Part shown: positions 7,983 to 16,900 of the stretch, in pieces
Position numbering within the stretch: the first letter of the stretch is position 1
Layout: the number at the start of each line of letters is the position of its first letter
Origin: a virus
Length of the DNA: 30,265 nucleotides
Direction: 5' to 3' (one strand)
IMG/VR virus record: IMGVR_UViG_3300027704_000105
Span: 1-30,265 of that record
The notes under the pieces: generated by a model
What the model was told of the DNA's origin: nothing
The model's database searches: none
What the model saw: the letters and a program-made list of their open reading frames with translations, nothing else
Position numbers and translations under genes: made by a program

Positions 7983-9184
7983 AAGAAGAAAATGAAAAAG
8001 TAATCGAAGAGGTTACACAAGAAGTAAACCAAGCAGATCCAGGTGATGAAAACGTGGTACAAGTTGATGAAAGTAAATTTGAATCTGCTGGAGACGACAG
8101 TGTTTTAAAAGTAGATTTAAGTAAACCCCCAACACCAAGAAAAGATGAAATTAAAGAAAGTGACGCTGACAACAGCGGAGTGGTTGATGGCGTTGAAAAT
8201 GCCGACACCACACAAAAACAAGAAAAAGTACAACCGGAAGCACAAGCACAAGAAGCTCCAGTATTAGAAGAAATTACTGAAGAAGAAGTTGAAAAGGTTG
8301 AAGAAGAGGTTGAAGAAGCTATAGCAGAAGCCCAAGCTACCGGGAAACCGCTACCAGAAAATATTCAAAAGTTAATGGACTTTATGGATGAGACTGGTGG
8401 AGATTTAAGTGATTATGTAAAGCTTAATCAAGATTATAGCAAGTTAGATGACAATAGCTTATTAAGAGAGTTTTATACACAGACAAAACCTCATTTAGAT
8501 AAAGAAGAAATTAGCTTCCTTATGGAAGATACATTCTCTTACGACGAAGATATTGACGATGATAGAGATATACGTAGAAAAAAATTAGCGCTTAAAGAGC
8601 AAGTTGCCAGCGCTAAAAGCCACTTAGACGGGCAAAAGTCTACATACTATGAAGAAATTAAAGCTGGATCGAAGCTCACAACAGAGCAACAGAAAGCAGT
8701 TAACTTCTTTGATAGATATAACAAGGAGTCAGAAGTAACTCAAAAAACAGTTAAAACAAACACTGATATTTTTACACAAAAAACAAACAATGTTTTTAAC
8801 GACAAATTCAAAGGTTTTGAATACAACGTCGGTGATAAAAAATACAGGTTTAACGTAAACAATGCTGAAGAGGTTAAAAATACTCAAAGCGACATAAGCA
8901 ATTTTACCAAAAAGTTTTTGGATAAAAACTCTGCTTTAACAGACGCTAAGGGTTATCATAAATCTCTGTACACGGCGATGAACGCTGATGCTGTTGCAAA
9001 ACACTTTTACGACCAAGGTAAAGCAGATGCTATGAAAAATAGTATGGCTAAAGCCAAGAACGTTGATATGAACCCAAGACAAGCTCATGGGGAAATAAAA
9101 ACAGGTGGTTTAAAGTATAAAGTGTTAGGACAAGATTCTTCTGATTTTAAGTTTAAAATTAAAAACAATAAATTTAAAAATTAA
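7979..9184 (+). CDS. Scaffold-like head assembly protein
   Basis: This 401-residue protein lies between portal and major capsid, the usual place of the scaffold. The first 125 residues are very acidic and low in complexity, rich in Glu, Gln, Asp and Val (for example EEITEEEVEKVEEEVEEA). The middle is helical with LDKEEISFLMEDTFSYDED and RRKKLALKEQVASAK. The end is basic (FKFKIKNNKFKN), as in scaffolds whose C-terminal helix binds capsid protein. Scaffolds nucleate prohead assembly and leave or are degraded before packaging. No protease domain is present in it. Identification rests on position and composition. Confidence 0.65.
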   Translation: MEEENEKVIEEVTQEVNQADPGDENVVQVDESKFESAGDDSVLKVDLSKPPTPRKDEIKESDADNSGVVDGVENADTTQKQEKVQPEAQAQEAPVLEEITEEEVEKVEEEVEEAIAEAQATGKPLPENIQKLMDFMDETGGDLSDYVKLNQDYSKLDDNSLLREFYTQTKPHLDKEEISFLMEDTFSYDEDIDDDRDIRRKKLALKEQVASAKSHLDGQKSTYYEEIKAGSKLTTEQQKAVNFFDRYNKESEVTQKTVKTNTDIFTQKTNNVFNDKFKGFEYNVGDKKYRFNVNNAEEVKNTQSDISNFTKKFLDKNSALTDAKGYHKSLYTAMNADAVAKHFYDQGKADAMKNSMAKAKNVDMNPRQAHGEIKTGGLKYKVLGQDSSDFKFKIKNNKFKN

Positions 9185-9196
9185 AAAAACAAAATT

Positions 9197-10687
9197 ATGG
9201 CAATTACAAATGGAACTAATTTGAATAGTGTTCCTTCTTCACAGAAGCAAACATTATCTACAAATTATTTAGATCTTTCATCAGCTGACAATGCTGGTTG
9301 GGGTCAACAATATGTACCAGATCTTATGGAAAAAGAAGCTGAGGTGTTCGGACAAAGAACTATTTCAGGTTTCTTATCTCAAGTGGGAGCTGAAGAGGCT
9401 ATGACCGCTGATCAAGTGGTTTGGTCTGAACAATCAAGACTACACATCTCTGTGAAAGGTACAGTTATTGTAGCTGGTTCTACAAACGGTACATTTACAG
9501 TTACTGGTGATATTGACGGAAACGTTGGTACAGGCTCGGGAGATTTCATCGTTGCAAACCACGGTGTTAGAACTAATGACATTGTGCTTATCGCAAGTGC
9601 TGGTATCGTTACTCAATGTTTAGTTGTTGATGCTGATACAGCTGTTATACAAGTTGAACCTTATGATAAAGCTACCTTAGCTGGTCACGCGACTGGAACT
9701 GGAGTTTCTACTTTATTAGTTGTAGGTTCTGAATATGCAAAAGGAACTGCTTACCTTAACGGTGATGGTGCTGCTGCTGATTCACGTACTCCAGCTAACG
9801 AAGCAACTTTTAAAACTTTTACTAACAAGCCAATCATAATGAAAGATTACTACGAGGTTTCAGGATCTGACGCTTCTAGAATTGGATGGGTTGAAACTTC
9901 TTCTGAAGATGGCGCATCAGGTTACTTATGGTACTTAAAAGCTGCTTCTGATACAAGAGCTAGATTTAACGATTACGTTGAAATGGCAATGCTTGAAAGC
10001 GTTAGAGGATCTAACTCAACAGTTGTTGATACTACTTTAGGCGCTGCTGCTGATGCTGGTGTTGGTACTCAAGGTTTATTCGATGCTATTACTGATAGAG
10101 GTAATGTTACTTCTGGTGTTACTGGTGTTAACGCTGCAACTGATTTAGCTGAATTTGATGCTATCTTAGCTGAGTTTGATTCTCAAGGTGCCATTGAAGA
10201 AAACATGTTGTTTGTAAACAGAGCTACTTCGTTAGCAATGGATGACATGTTAGCTTCTATGAATTCTTACGGAGCTGGAGGTACTTCTTACGGAGTGTTT
10301 GACAATTCTGAAGATATGGCATTGAACTTAGGTTTTTCTGGTTTCAGAAGAGGTTCTTACGACTTCTACAAGTCTGACATGAGATACTTAAACGATAAAG
10401 CAACAAGAGGTGGTATTAACGCAACTGCTGGATCTGCTGCTATTAGAGGGGTTATTGTTCCTGCTGGAGTATCTTCAGTTTATGACCAACAATTAGGAAA
10501 GAACATGAAACGTCCTTTTTTACACGTTCGTTACAGAGCTTCGCAAACTGATGATAGAAGAATGAAAACTTGGACAACTGGTTCTGTTGGAGCTGCAACT
10601 TCTGCTTTAGATGCAATGCAAATGCATTTTTTATCTGAAAGATGTTTAATTACACAAGGTGCTAACAATTTCATGTTAATGAAATAA
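9197..10687 (+). CDS. Major capsid protein
   Basis: The 496-residue product, placed after the scaffold-like gene and before a strong terminator, fits a HK97-fold capsid protein. The N-terminal segment YVPDLMEKEAEVFGQRTISG followed by VVWSEQSRLH resembles large podovirus capsid proteins, including those of crAss-like phages. Residues of about 85-190 form a Gly/Thr/Val-rich beta segment (GTFTVTGDIDGNVG, ADTAVIQVEPYD) that looks like a surface insertion. The C-terminal part contains VRYRASQTDDRRMK. Codons GCT, ACT and TCT dominate more than in the neighbours, as expected of the most abundant protein. No N-terminal propeptide cut site is evident. Confidence 0.85.
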   Translation: MAITNGTNLNSVPSSQKQTLSTNYLDLSSADNAGWGQQYVPDLMEKEAEVFGQRTISGFLSQVGAEEAMTADQVVWSEQSRLHISVKGTVIVAGSTNGTFTVTGDIDGNVGTGSGDFIVANHGVRTNDIVLIASAGIVTQCLVVDADTAVIQVEPYDKATLAGHATGTGVSTLLVVGSEYAKGTAYLNGDGAAADSRTPANEATFKTFTNKPIIMKDYYEVSGSDASRIGWVETSSEDGASGYLWYLKAASDTRARFNDYVEMAMLESVRGSNSTVVDTTLGAAADAGVGTQGLFDAITDRGNVTSGVTGVNAATDLAEFDAILAEFDSQGAIEENMLFVNRATSLAMDDMLASMNSYGAGGTSYGVFDNSEDMALNLGFSGFRRGSYDFYKSDMRYLNDKATRGGINATAGSAAIRGVIVPAGVSSVYDQQLGKNMKRPFLHVRYRASQTDDRRMKTWTTGSVGAATSALDAMQMHFLSERCLITQGANNFMLMK

Positions 10688-10701
10688 GTACTATTATATT
10701 T

Positions 10702-10740
10702 AAGAGGTTGGGGGTAATTCCCCAACCCCTTTTATTTTAT
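10702..10740 (+). terminator. Rho-independent terminator after the capsid gene
   Basis: Bases 10702-10713 pair with 10720-10731 (AAGAGGTTGGGG against CCCCAACCCCTT) with a single A-C mismatch, around a six-base loop GTAATT, and a T-rich tract TTTATTTTATT follows. This is the only strong intrinsic terminator I find in the window. It lies 14 bases after the capsid stop and would limit or attenuate transcription from the head operon into the tail genes, giving the capsid transcript a defined 3' end. Confidence 0.88.
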
Positions 10741-10765
10741 TAATTTATATTATATTATATTATGG
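10741..10765 (+). promoter_or_regulatory. A/T leader, copy of the (ATATT)n start context
   Basis: After the terminator the sequence is A/T only and ends TATTATATTATATTATGG, identical over 18 bases to the leader of the scaffold-like gene. The five-base ATATT period is repeated three times and runs directly into the start codon. Read as an initiation leader without Shine-Dalgarno; a new promoter is expected after the terminator, but no consensus can be pointed to. Confidence 0.5.
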
Positions 10766-11634
10766 CTAAAAAAGCTAACACAACAAAGAAGGTTGAGGTA
10801 AAACCTCAAATCGAAACAATGGAAGAAGTAGTTACAGAATTTTTTGAAGATACTGTGGTTGCTGAACCAAAAATTAAAAAACCGGTTATGGAAAGTCCAG
10901 AGCCAAAAAAAAATACTTGGGAACTAAAAGATAGAATATATTATCTAAAAGGTAACAAAAGACCGGTTTCAAGAATGATTAGATCAGCTAACTTATACTA
11001 TTTTGATGAAAAATTACAGTACTCAAGAGAAATAAAATACTGCGAAAACCAAACAACACCGTTTGTGGATGAAATGAAAGGTGATCAAAGGTTAGCTCAC
11101 ATCATTTTTAGATCAGGAAGTTTGTTTGTGCCTAAGGAAAAAACTGGATTACAAAAGTTTCTTACTTTGTACCATCCAGATCGCGACGTTATGTTTTACG
11201 AAGACAAGCCAGTTGCAAATGCAATTAGTGACATAGCTTGGTTAGAAATGGAAATTGAAGCTTTAAACGCAGCAAAAAATTTAGATATAGATTTAGCAGA
11301 AGCCGTTATGCGGGTAGAGTCAGGATCTAAGGTATCAGAAATGAGTTCTAAAGAGCTTAAAAGAGATTTGTTATTGTATGCTAGAAAAAATCCTGAATTG
11401 TTCTTAGAGCTAGTAAACGATGATAATGTAGTACTTAGAAACTTTGGTATTAAAGCGACTGAGATGGGTATATTAAAACTATCTAATGATCAAAGAACTT
11501 TTTCATGGGGATCTAACGATAGAAAACTAATGAACGTTCCGTTTGATGAGCACCCTTACTCAGCTTTAGCCGCTTGGTTTAAAACTGACGAAGGAATGGA
11601 GATTTACTCCAATATTGAAAAAAGATTAAATTAA
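10762..11634 (+). CDS. Head-associated protein downstream of the capsid gene, function unknown
   Basis: The 290-residue protein has a Lys/Glu/Val-rich, probably disordered N-terminus of about 55 residues, then a compact beta-rich segment (NTWELKDRIYYLKGNKRPVS, LQYSREIKYCENQ), and a helical second half with MSSKELKRDLLLYARKNPEL and FEHPYSALAAWFKTDEGME-like acidic turns. The middle resembles small proteins that bind capsid or neck in marine phages of this gene order; I do not recognise a named family. Its position, after the terminator and before the ring proteins, suggests a head-completion or head-vertex role. This is inference. Confidence 0.5.
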   Translation: MAKKANTTKKVEVKPQIETMEEVVTEFFEDTVVAEPKIKKPVMESPEPKKNTWELKDRIYYLKGNKRPVSRMIRSANLYYFDEKLQYSREIKYCENQTTPFVDEMKGDQRLAHIIFRSGSLFVPKEKTGLQKFLTLYHPDRDVMFYEDKPVANAISDIAWLEMEIEALNAAKNLDIDLAEAVMRVESGSKVSEMSSKELKRDLLLYARKNPELFLELVNDDNVVLRNFGIKATEMGILKLSNDQRTFSWGSNDRKLMNVPFDEHPYSALAAWFKTDEGMEIYSNIEKRLN

Positions 11635-11640
11635 TCTAAC

Positions 11641-11679
11641 TGTAGATGCGGTCGCTCTACGGGGCGATCGTAAACTACA
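11641..11679 (+). ncRNA. GC-rich two-part hairpin in the leader of the first ring gene
   Basis: In otherwise A/T-rich spacer, 11641-11645 (TGTAG) pairs with 11675-11679 (CTACA), and 11649-11655 (CGGTCGC) with 11664-11670 (GCGATCG, one G-U pair), around loop TCTACGGG, with a small internal loop of 3 and 4 bases. A-rich sequence, not a T run, follows, so it is not a standard terminator. It may be a processing or stability element at the 5' end of the tail-gene message. Confidence 0.5.
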
Positions 11680-11694
11680 AACAAAAAAGAAATT

Positions 11695-12456
11695 ATGGCA
11701 GTAAGTATAGATAGAGTATATCAGAAAGTTTTGGCTTTAGCTAATAAAGAACAAAGAGGCTATATAACACCTCAAGAGTTTAACTTATTTGCTGATCACG
11801 CTCAAATGGAAATTTTTGATCAATATTTTTACGACCTAGATACAGTTAGTCGAAAAATGCAAAATGAAATGGACTACACTGATAAATCTGAACATTTACT
11901 CGAAAAAATTAGCATATTTGAAAGGCATAATATCACCGCTTCACTTGCAAACTCTTTTGGAGACGTTCCACTAAGTGGATATAAAGTGTATAGATTAGGT
12001 AGTGTTGCAGTTAAATATCAATCTACTGGAACGCTTATGGCAGAAGAAATAGACTTTGAAGACGTGGAAAGGTATGACACTCCATTGACAAGGCAGTTTG
12101 GTAGCTCTGGCACCACGCTCAACATTAACAATTTAGTAGGCCCAGTTTTTACAAGATCTACGGGTTCAGGAGGCATAAAATTAAAAATAAGACCGTGGCC
12201 TTCTATATCAACAGACTCTGTTTATATTTCATTTGTTGAACACCCAACTTCTCCTAACTGGACATACAATATAGTTGGCGGGAGTGCTATGTATAATCCA
12301 ACAAACCCTAACTATCGCAACTTTTCCCTACACAGTTCAGAGGAAAATAATTTAGTTATAAAAATACTACAACTAGCTGGTATATCTATTAAAGATCCTC
12401 AATTAACTCAAATAGCAGCTCAAGAAGAAATATCAACTAAACGAGAAAAAATATAA
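11695..12456 (+). CDS. Ring/neck-type tail adaptor protein (first)
   Basis: The 253-residue product begins VSIDRVYQKVLALANKEQRG followed by ITPQEFNLFADHAQMEIF, a helical N-terminus recurrent in podovirus-type adaptor proteins, then a beta domain (residues about 95-195), and a final helical segment LVIKILQLAGISIKDPQL. Such proteins form a ring beneath the portal and seal the packaged head, comparable to the ring proteins of crAss-like phages or the adaptor of P22. Position after the head genes and before a second ring-type gene supports this. The gene ends with tandem stops TAATAA and the next ATG follows at once. Confidence 0.55.
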   Translation: MAVSIDRVYQKVLALANKEQRGYITPQEFNLFADHAQMEIFDQYFYDLDTVSRKMQNEMDYTDKSEHLLEKISIFERHNITASLANSFGDVPLSGYKVYRLGSVAVKYQSTGTLMAEEIDFEDVERYDTPLTRQFGSSGTTLNINNLVGPVFTRSTGSGGIKLKIRPWPSISTDSVYISFVEHPTSPNWTYNIVGGSAMYNPTNPNYRNFSLHSSEENNLVIKILQLAGISIKDPQLTQIAAQEEISTKREKI

Positions 12457-12459
12457 TAA

Positions 12460-13971
12460 ATGGGACTAAGAAAAAATTTGACAGATAAAAATTATTACGA
12501 AGGCCAAGAGCAGCTTGGTGGTTATCAGTTTGTGTCTTTACAAAATATCATAAGGCAGTTTCAAATAGCATATATTGGTAATAATAAGATAATTCCATAT
12601 ATGAAAAAGATAGATGTAGCTTTTTACGCGCAAAGAGCGCTACAAGAATTATCATTTGACACGCTTAAGTCTTTTAAGGCCTATCAAATTGATGTTGCTC
12701 CTAACCTTCAAATGATACTACCACATGACTATGTTAATTATACTAAATTATCTTTAGTTGACTCCGCTGGAATAAAACACCCATTATACCCTACTAGTAG
12801 CACAAGTAATCCATTCCAGATATGGCAAGATGATGAAGGTGGATATGGTGAGTATGAATTTCCTGAGGACTTAGAGCTAGTTGTTAATGGAGATTTCTCT
12901 GCGCCCACTAATGCAAACAATAAACCTGCGGCCCCTTGGTATAGAAACATGATACCTCAAACAGGTAACTATTCAACATTTTTTGCAAACATTGAAGTGT
13001 TAGACGACGCGCTAAAATTTAGTCATAGGACTAGAAGTTCCCATGGCTACGTTGCATGGGGTAACTCTATTGGCGCTTGGCAACTCTTAGATGTTAGCGA
13101 CCAAGACTTTATTGATTTTAGCGCATTGGGCACGGCTCGCAACCAGTCAAACGGGACAGGCGTACTAAGGGTTGGTATAACCACTAAACTTCCAGACAGT
13201 AACACTAAAATTATACCTCAAAACGACTCAATCTCAGGTGTTAATCACTTGCTTAGCGCTTACAACCTAACTAACATTGATGGAAACCCTAGTTATTTAG
13301 AATGGGCTGCCGCCGATGGTCAGGTTGAAAAAGAACTATTAAGAGTTAATGTTATTGGATTGAACTCTGTTTATATTTTTGTTGTTTCATTTCAAGATTT
13401 TATTACTGGAACTGGAAACGAAAGCGAAACATTAACTCAAACAAATGAAATAGACAACGTATCGGTAAAAAACAGTAGAAGCAGCACTATGTTGCAAGAA
13501 AATCCAGGTAATGAAAATAGTTCTTCTACTTGGAATAATTTTAAATCAAAAACCTCATCTGAAAACAACAATGACGATTACGAAGACGATACTTATTGGC
13601 CAAATGCTGGTAGAAGATATGGGTTAGATCCTCAGCACGCACAAATAAATGGGTCGTTTTTTATAGATCAAAGATTAGGAAAAATACATTTTAGTTCTAA
13701 TATTAGTGGAAAAACTGTGATCTTAGATTATATAAGCGATAGCCTTGGTACAGACGCTGAAATGCAAGTTCATAAGTTTGCTGAAGAAGCCATGTACAAG
13801 CACATGGTACACGCTATACTGTCTACGTCTTCGTTTGGACAAGGATTAGTACCTAGATTAACAAAAGAAAAATTTGCAGCTATAAGAAAAGCTAAATTAA
13901 GATTATCAAATATTAAGTTAGAAGAATTAACTCAAATACTAAGAGGTAAGTCTAAACAAATAAAACACTAG
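12460..13971 (+). CDS. Ring/neck-type protein (second) with inserted carbohydrate-binding-like domain
   Basis: The 503-residue protein has a helical, then beta N-terminal part (residues 1-137; ALQELSFDTLKSFKAYQIDV, ILPHDYVNYTKLSLVD) and a C-terminal part (339-503) with FFIDQRLGKIHFSSNISGKT and HKFAEEAMYKHMVHAILST. These together would make a usual neck protein of about 300 residues. Between them lies a foreign-looking block that starts LVVNGDFS (140-147) and ends EIDNVSVKN (330-338), the typical edges of CBM4/9-like jelly-roll domains. Neck rings build the portal-to-tail connection; the insert would be exposed on the outside. The gene ends TAGTAA, followed by the next ATG. Confidence 0.6.
   Translation: MGLRKNLTDKNYYEGQEQLGGYQFVSLQNIIRQFQIAYIGNNKIIPYMKKIDVAFYAQRALQELSFDTLKSFKAYQIDVAPNLQMILPHDYVNYTKLSLVDSAGIKHPLYPTSSTSNPFQIWQDDEGGYGEYEFPEDLELVVNGDFSAPTNANNKPAAPWYRNMIPQTGNYSTFFANIEVLDDALKFSHRTRSSHGYVAWGNSIGAWQLLDVSDQDFIDFSALGTARNQSNGTGVLRVGITTKLPDSNTKIIPQNDSISGVNHLLSAYNLTNIDGNPSYLEWAAADGQVEKELLRVNVIGLNSVYIFVVSFQDFITGTGNESETLTQTNEIDNVSVKNSRSSTMLQENPGNENSSSTWNNFKSKTSSENNNDDYEDDTYWPNAGRRYGLDPQHAQINGSFFIDQRLGKIHFSSNISGKTVILDYISDSLGTDAEMQVHKFAEEAMYKHMVHAILSTSSFGQGLVPRLTKEKFAAIRKAKLRLSNIKLEELTQILRGKSKQIKH
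12871..13473 (+). other. Inserted carbohydrate-binding-like beta domain within the second ring protein
   Basis: Residues 138-338 of the ring protein open with LVVNGDFS, continue with alternating strands and aromatic residues (AAPWYRN, HGYVAWGNSIGAWQLLDV), and close with EIDNVSVKN. This edge pair is a hallmark of CBM_4_9-like and related jelly rolls in Bacteroidota secreted proteins. The flanks read as one continuous neck-protein fold, so the block is a domain inserted in a loop. Sugar binding is inferred, not shown. Confidence 0.55.
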
Positions 13972-13974
13972 TAA

Positions 13975-16900
13975 ATGCCAGAAATTAAGAGTAGTTTTCT
14001 TGGAGGTAAGATGAATAAGGATCTTGATGAAAGATTGTTACCTAAAGGCCAATATAGAAACGCTGAAAACATAGAGATTTCAACAGCTGAAAGCGCTAAC
14101 GTTGGTGCTGCTAAAAGTATACTTGGAAATAAAAGGCTTGAATTTTTAATTTCAAATGATTTTACCTGTGTTGGTAGTTTAGCTGATGAAAAAACAAATA
14201 AGCTTTACTGGTTTGTTACTACTTATTTAGAAGATGGTATATTTGAGTATGACACTATTAACGATATTGTGCTACCCGTGCTTCTTGACTTAAACGCTAG
14301 TAACTCTAACGCTGTTTTAAGATTTGGAACTTCACCTATAACCGGTATAAACGTAATAGATAATTTACTGCTATGGACAGATAATCTAACTAATCCAAAA
14401 AAAATAAACATAGACGAATGCAAAAAAGGAACGTCTATTAATGGTGATGGATCTTGGAATCACACTCAATTGTCATTTCCAAACGGAAGCTTTGATGGTG
14501 TAACACTAGAAAATATTGCACCTACCCCATTTGAAGTTCATGATGGTGTAAATTTTTTAGAAAAACGTTATCCAAAAGGTAGGTATTTCTTTTTTCAAGA
14601 AAAACAAATAAGTCGAGCTTTAGGGTTTCCGGATGGTATACCAGATTCCTCATCTCATTACCTGCGTCAATATCGAAATGGAGTACTTTTAAGAAGAGTT
14701 AGATGTAAATTGTGGACTAATTCTACGGACTTGGGAGGTGGTAGCAGCAATGGAACGCATGGTAGAATAGCTGCTTCGGATCCTGCTTTTACGCCGTTTG
14801 AACAAAACCAAAATTACGTAACAGTTCCTGACTTTCACCAAGGTGATATATTATTTGGTGACAATGTTACGGTGGATATAAAAGAAAAGCATATAACAAT
14901 TATTAGACCAAAACCTTTTCTCGCTCCTTCAACAAAAATTAATCACAAGAGAGGACTAGACTCTCGATTAGGAATACCAAATTTATTTGAAACGGTTTTT
15001 CCAAGATTTTCCTATAGATATAAATATAGAGATGGAGAGTTTTCTTCTTTTGCACCATTTACAAATGCTGTTTTTAACCCAATATATCCAAAAGATTTAA
15101 ATAATTCTTCAGAAACTAATGTTTTTCACACTAAGGATAATATTTATGGTATAACTGACCCTAGTAATAAAGCAATGAAAAACTCAATAAATTCTATTGA
15201 GTTAAGTGGTTTTATTAACGCAAAAACCCCAGAGGATGTGATTGAGGTTGATGTTTTGTACAAACAAGAAAACTCTAGCGTAGTATATTCAATAGCAACA
15301 ATAAAACACAATGATCCAGAGTGGCACTTACCAGCTAATGATGAAGGGTATAACCTAGGATATAGCAATGACCACCCCGCTTTTAAAGCCGCAGGTGGAT
15401 ATACTAAGGGCAAGTACATTGTTAATACAGAAAACATTTACGCTGCTTTACCAACTAATCAATTGCTTAGACCATGGGATAACGTTCCAAGAAGAGCAAA
15501 AGCACAAGAGGTAACAGGAAATAGAGTTGTATATGGTAATTATTTGCAAAATTACAATTTAGGCGAGCATAGAACAAAAATTAAAGTTAATTACAGTGAT
15601 AGAAGTAGTAATATAGGTTCGTTTAACACACAAGCGCTACCATCTATAAAGTCGCAAAGAAACTATCAGTTAGGAGTTGTTTATTGTGATAAATACGGTA
15701 GAGAAACACCAGTATTTACATCAACCACAGCAGCGGTAACCGTACCTTGGGCCGATCCTAATGGTTTAAAAAATGCGAGCAGAAGCCTTCAATTAAATGC
15801 TAATGTAGCTGCCAATTTTCCAGAATGGATAGATTCAATAAAGTTTTATATAAAAGAAACTTCTAACGAGTACTATAACTTGGTAATGGATAGAGCTTGG
15901 GTTAGTCAAAGCACTGATGATTTAGATAATTCAGAGGGGCACTTGTGGATATCTTTTCCATCTTCAGATAGAAATAAAATTACAGAAGGAAAATTCATTG
16001 TATTAAAGAAAAAAATTGGATTAGAAGAGGGGCAGATTGCAGTTGAAAACAAGTTTAAAGTGATAAATATTTCAAATGAAGCTCCTGATGCTATAAAATA
16101 CGAGTTGATTAACCAAGGCATTATTACTGCCGCTAGTGATATTGAAAGTATATTCAATAACGCCGATAGCAGAATGGATGTTCCTAATAACAACAATATT
16201 TATTTAGACGCTAGTGGATGGAAAACTAGTGGTTTTAAAGGTGTTCCTCTGGAGCATGGGGAAACACCTGTAGATAGCGCTTTGGATGTTAGTAATATAT
16301 ATATATCTTGGTACAGAATTATTAGTGGATCAAGAGTGGCGTCTAAAAAATACAAGGTTGCTGGTGGGCGCTTGGATAGTTCTGGTTACATGCTTAAGTT
16401 GAAAAATGAAATATCTTCAATTGACGCGGATATAGCACACTTTAATGGAGATTCTAGTGAAGCGTCTCAACCCACAAATATGAACAGTGATTTAGTTGTA
16501 GAGCTTCAGCGAAAAGAACTTAAAACAGGTGAGGATTTTTCAGGTTCATTTTTTGTAAAAATATCAAAAAATCAAGTCTCAGATATAATAGAACAAACCA
16601 ATGTTACTAGTGTTTTAGATAACCATCAAGTAAATGCTAAAACGCCTTGTTGGTGGTGGAGAGATGATATAGCGGTTGATAACAACGTAAGAGCATATCA
16701 ATCTACTTATGGTATTACTAATTACAATGGGTACGATTCCGGAGCGCATAGTGGTGGTAATTCTATTCAATCTGCGGATAACAACGTTTTAGGCGACGTG
16801 GGTATTACTAATGATACACTTGACACTTCAGACTACGCTGAAATATGGAGCGGTATATACGATAACTATGTGGTAAATAATGTGGGTACGTTTTTTCTTG

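Noticed and set aside
11641-11679. Hairpin as an intrinsic terminator
   Set aside because: The sequence after the stem on the + strand is A-rich, without a T run; the reverse direction has no genes to terminate.
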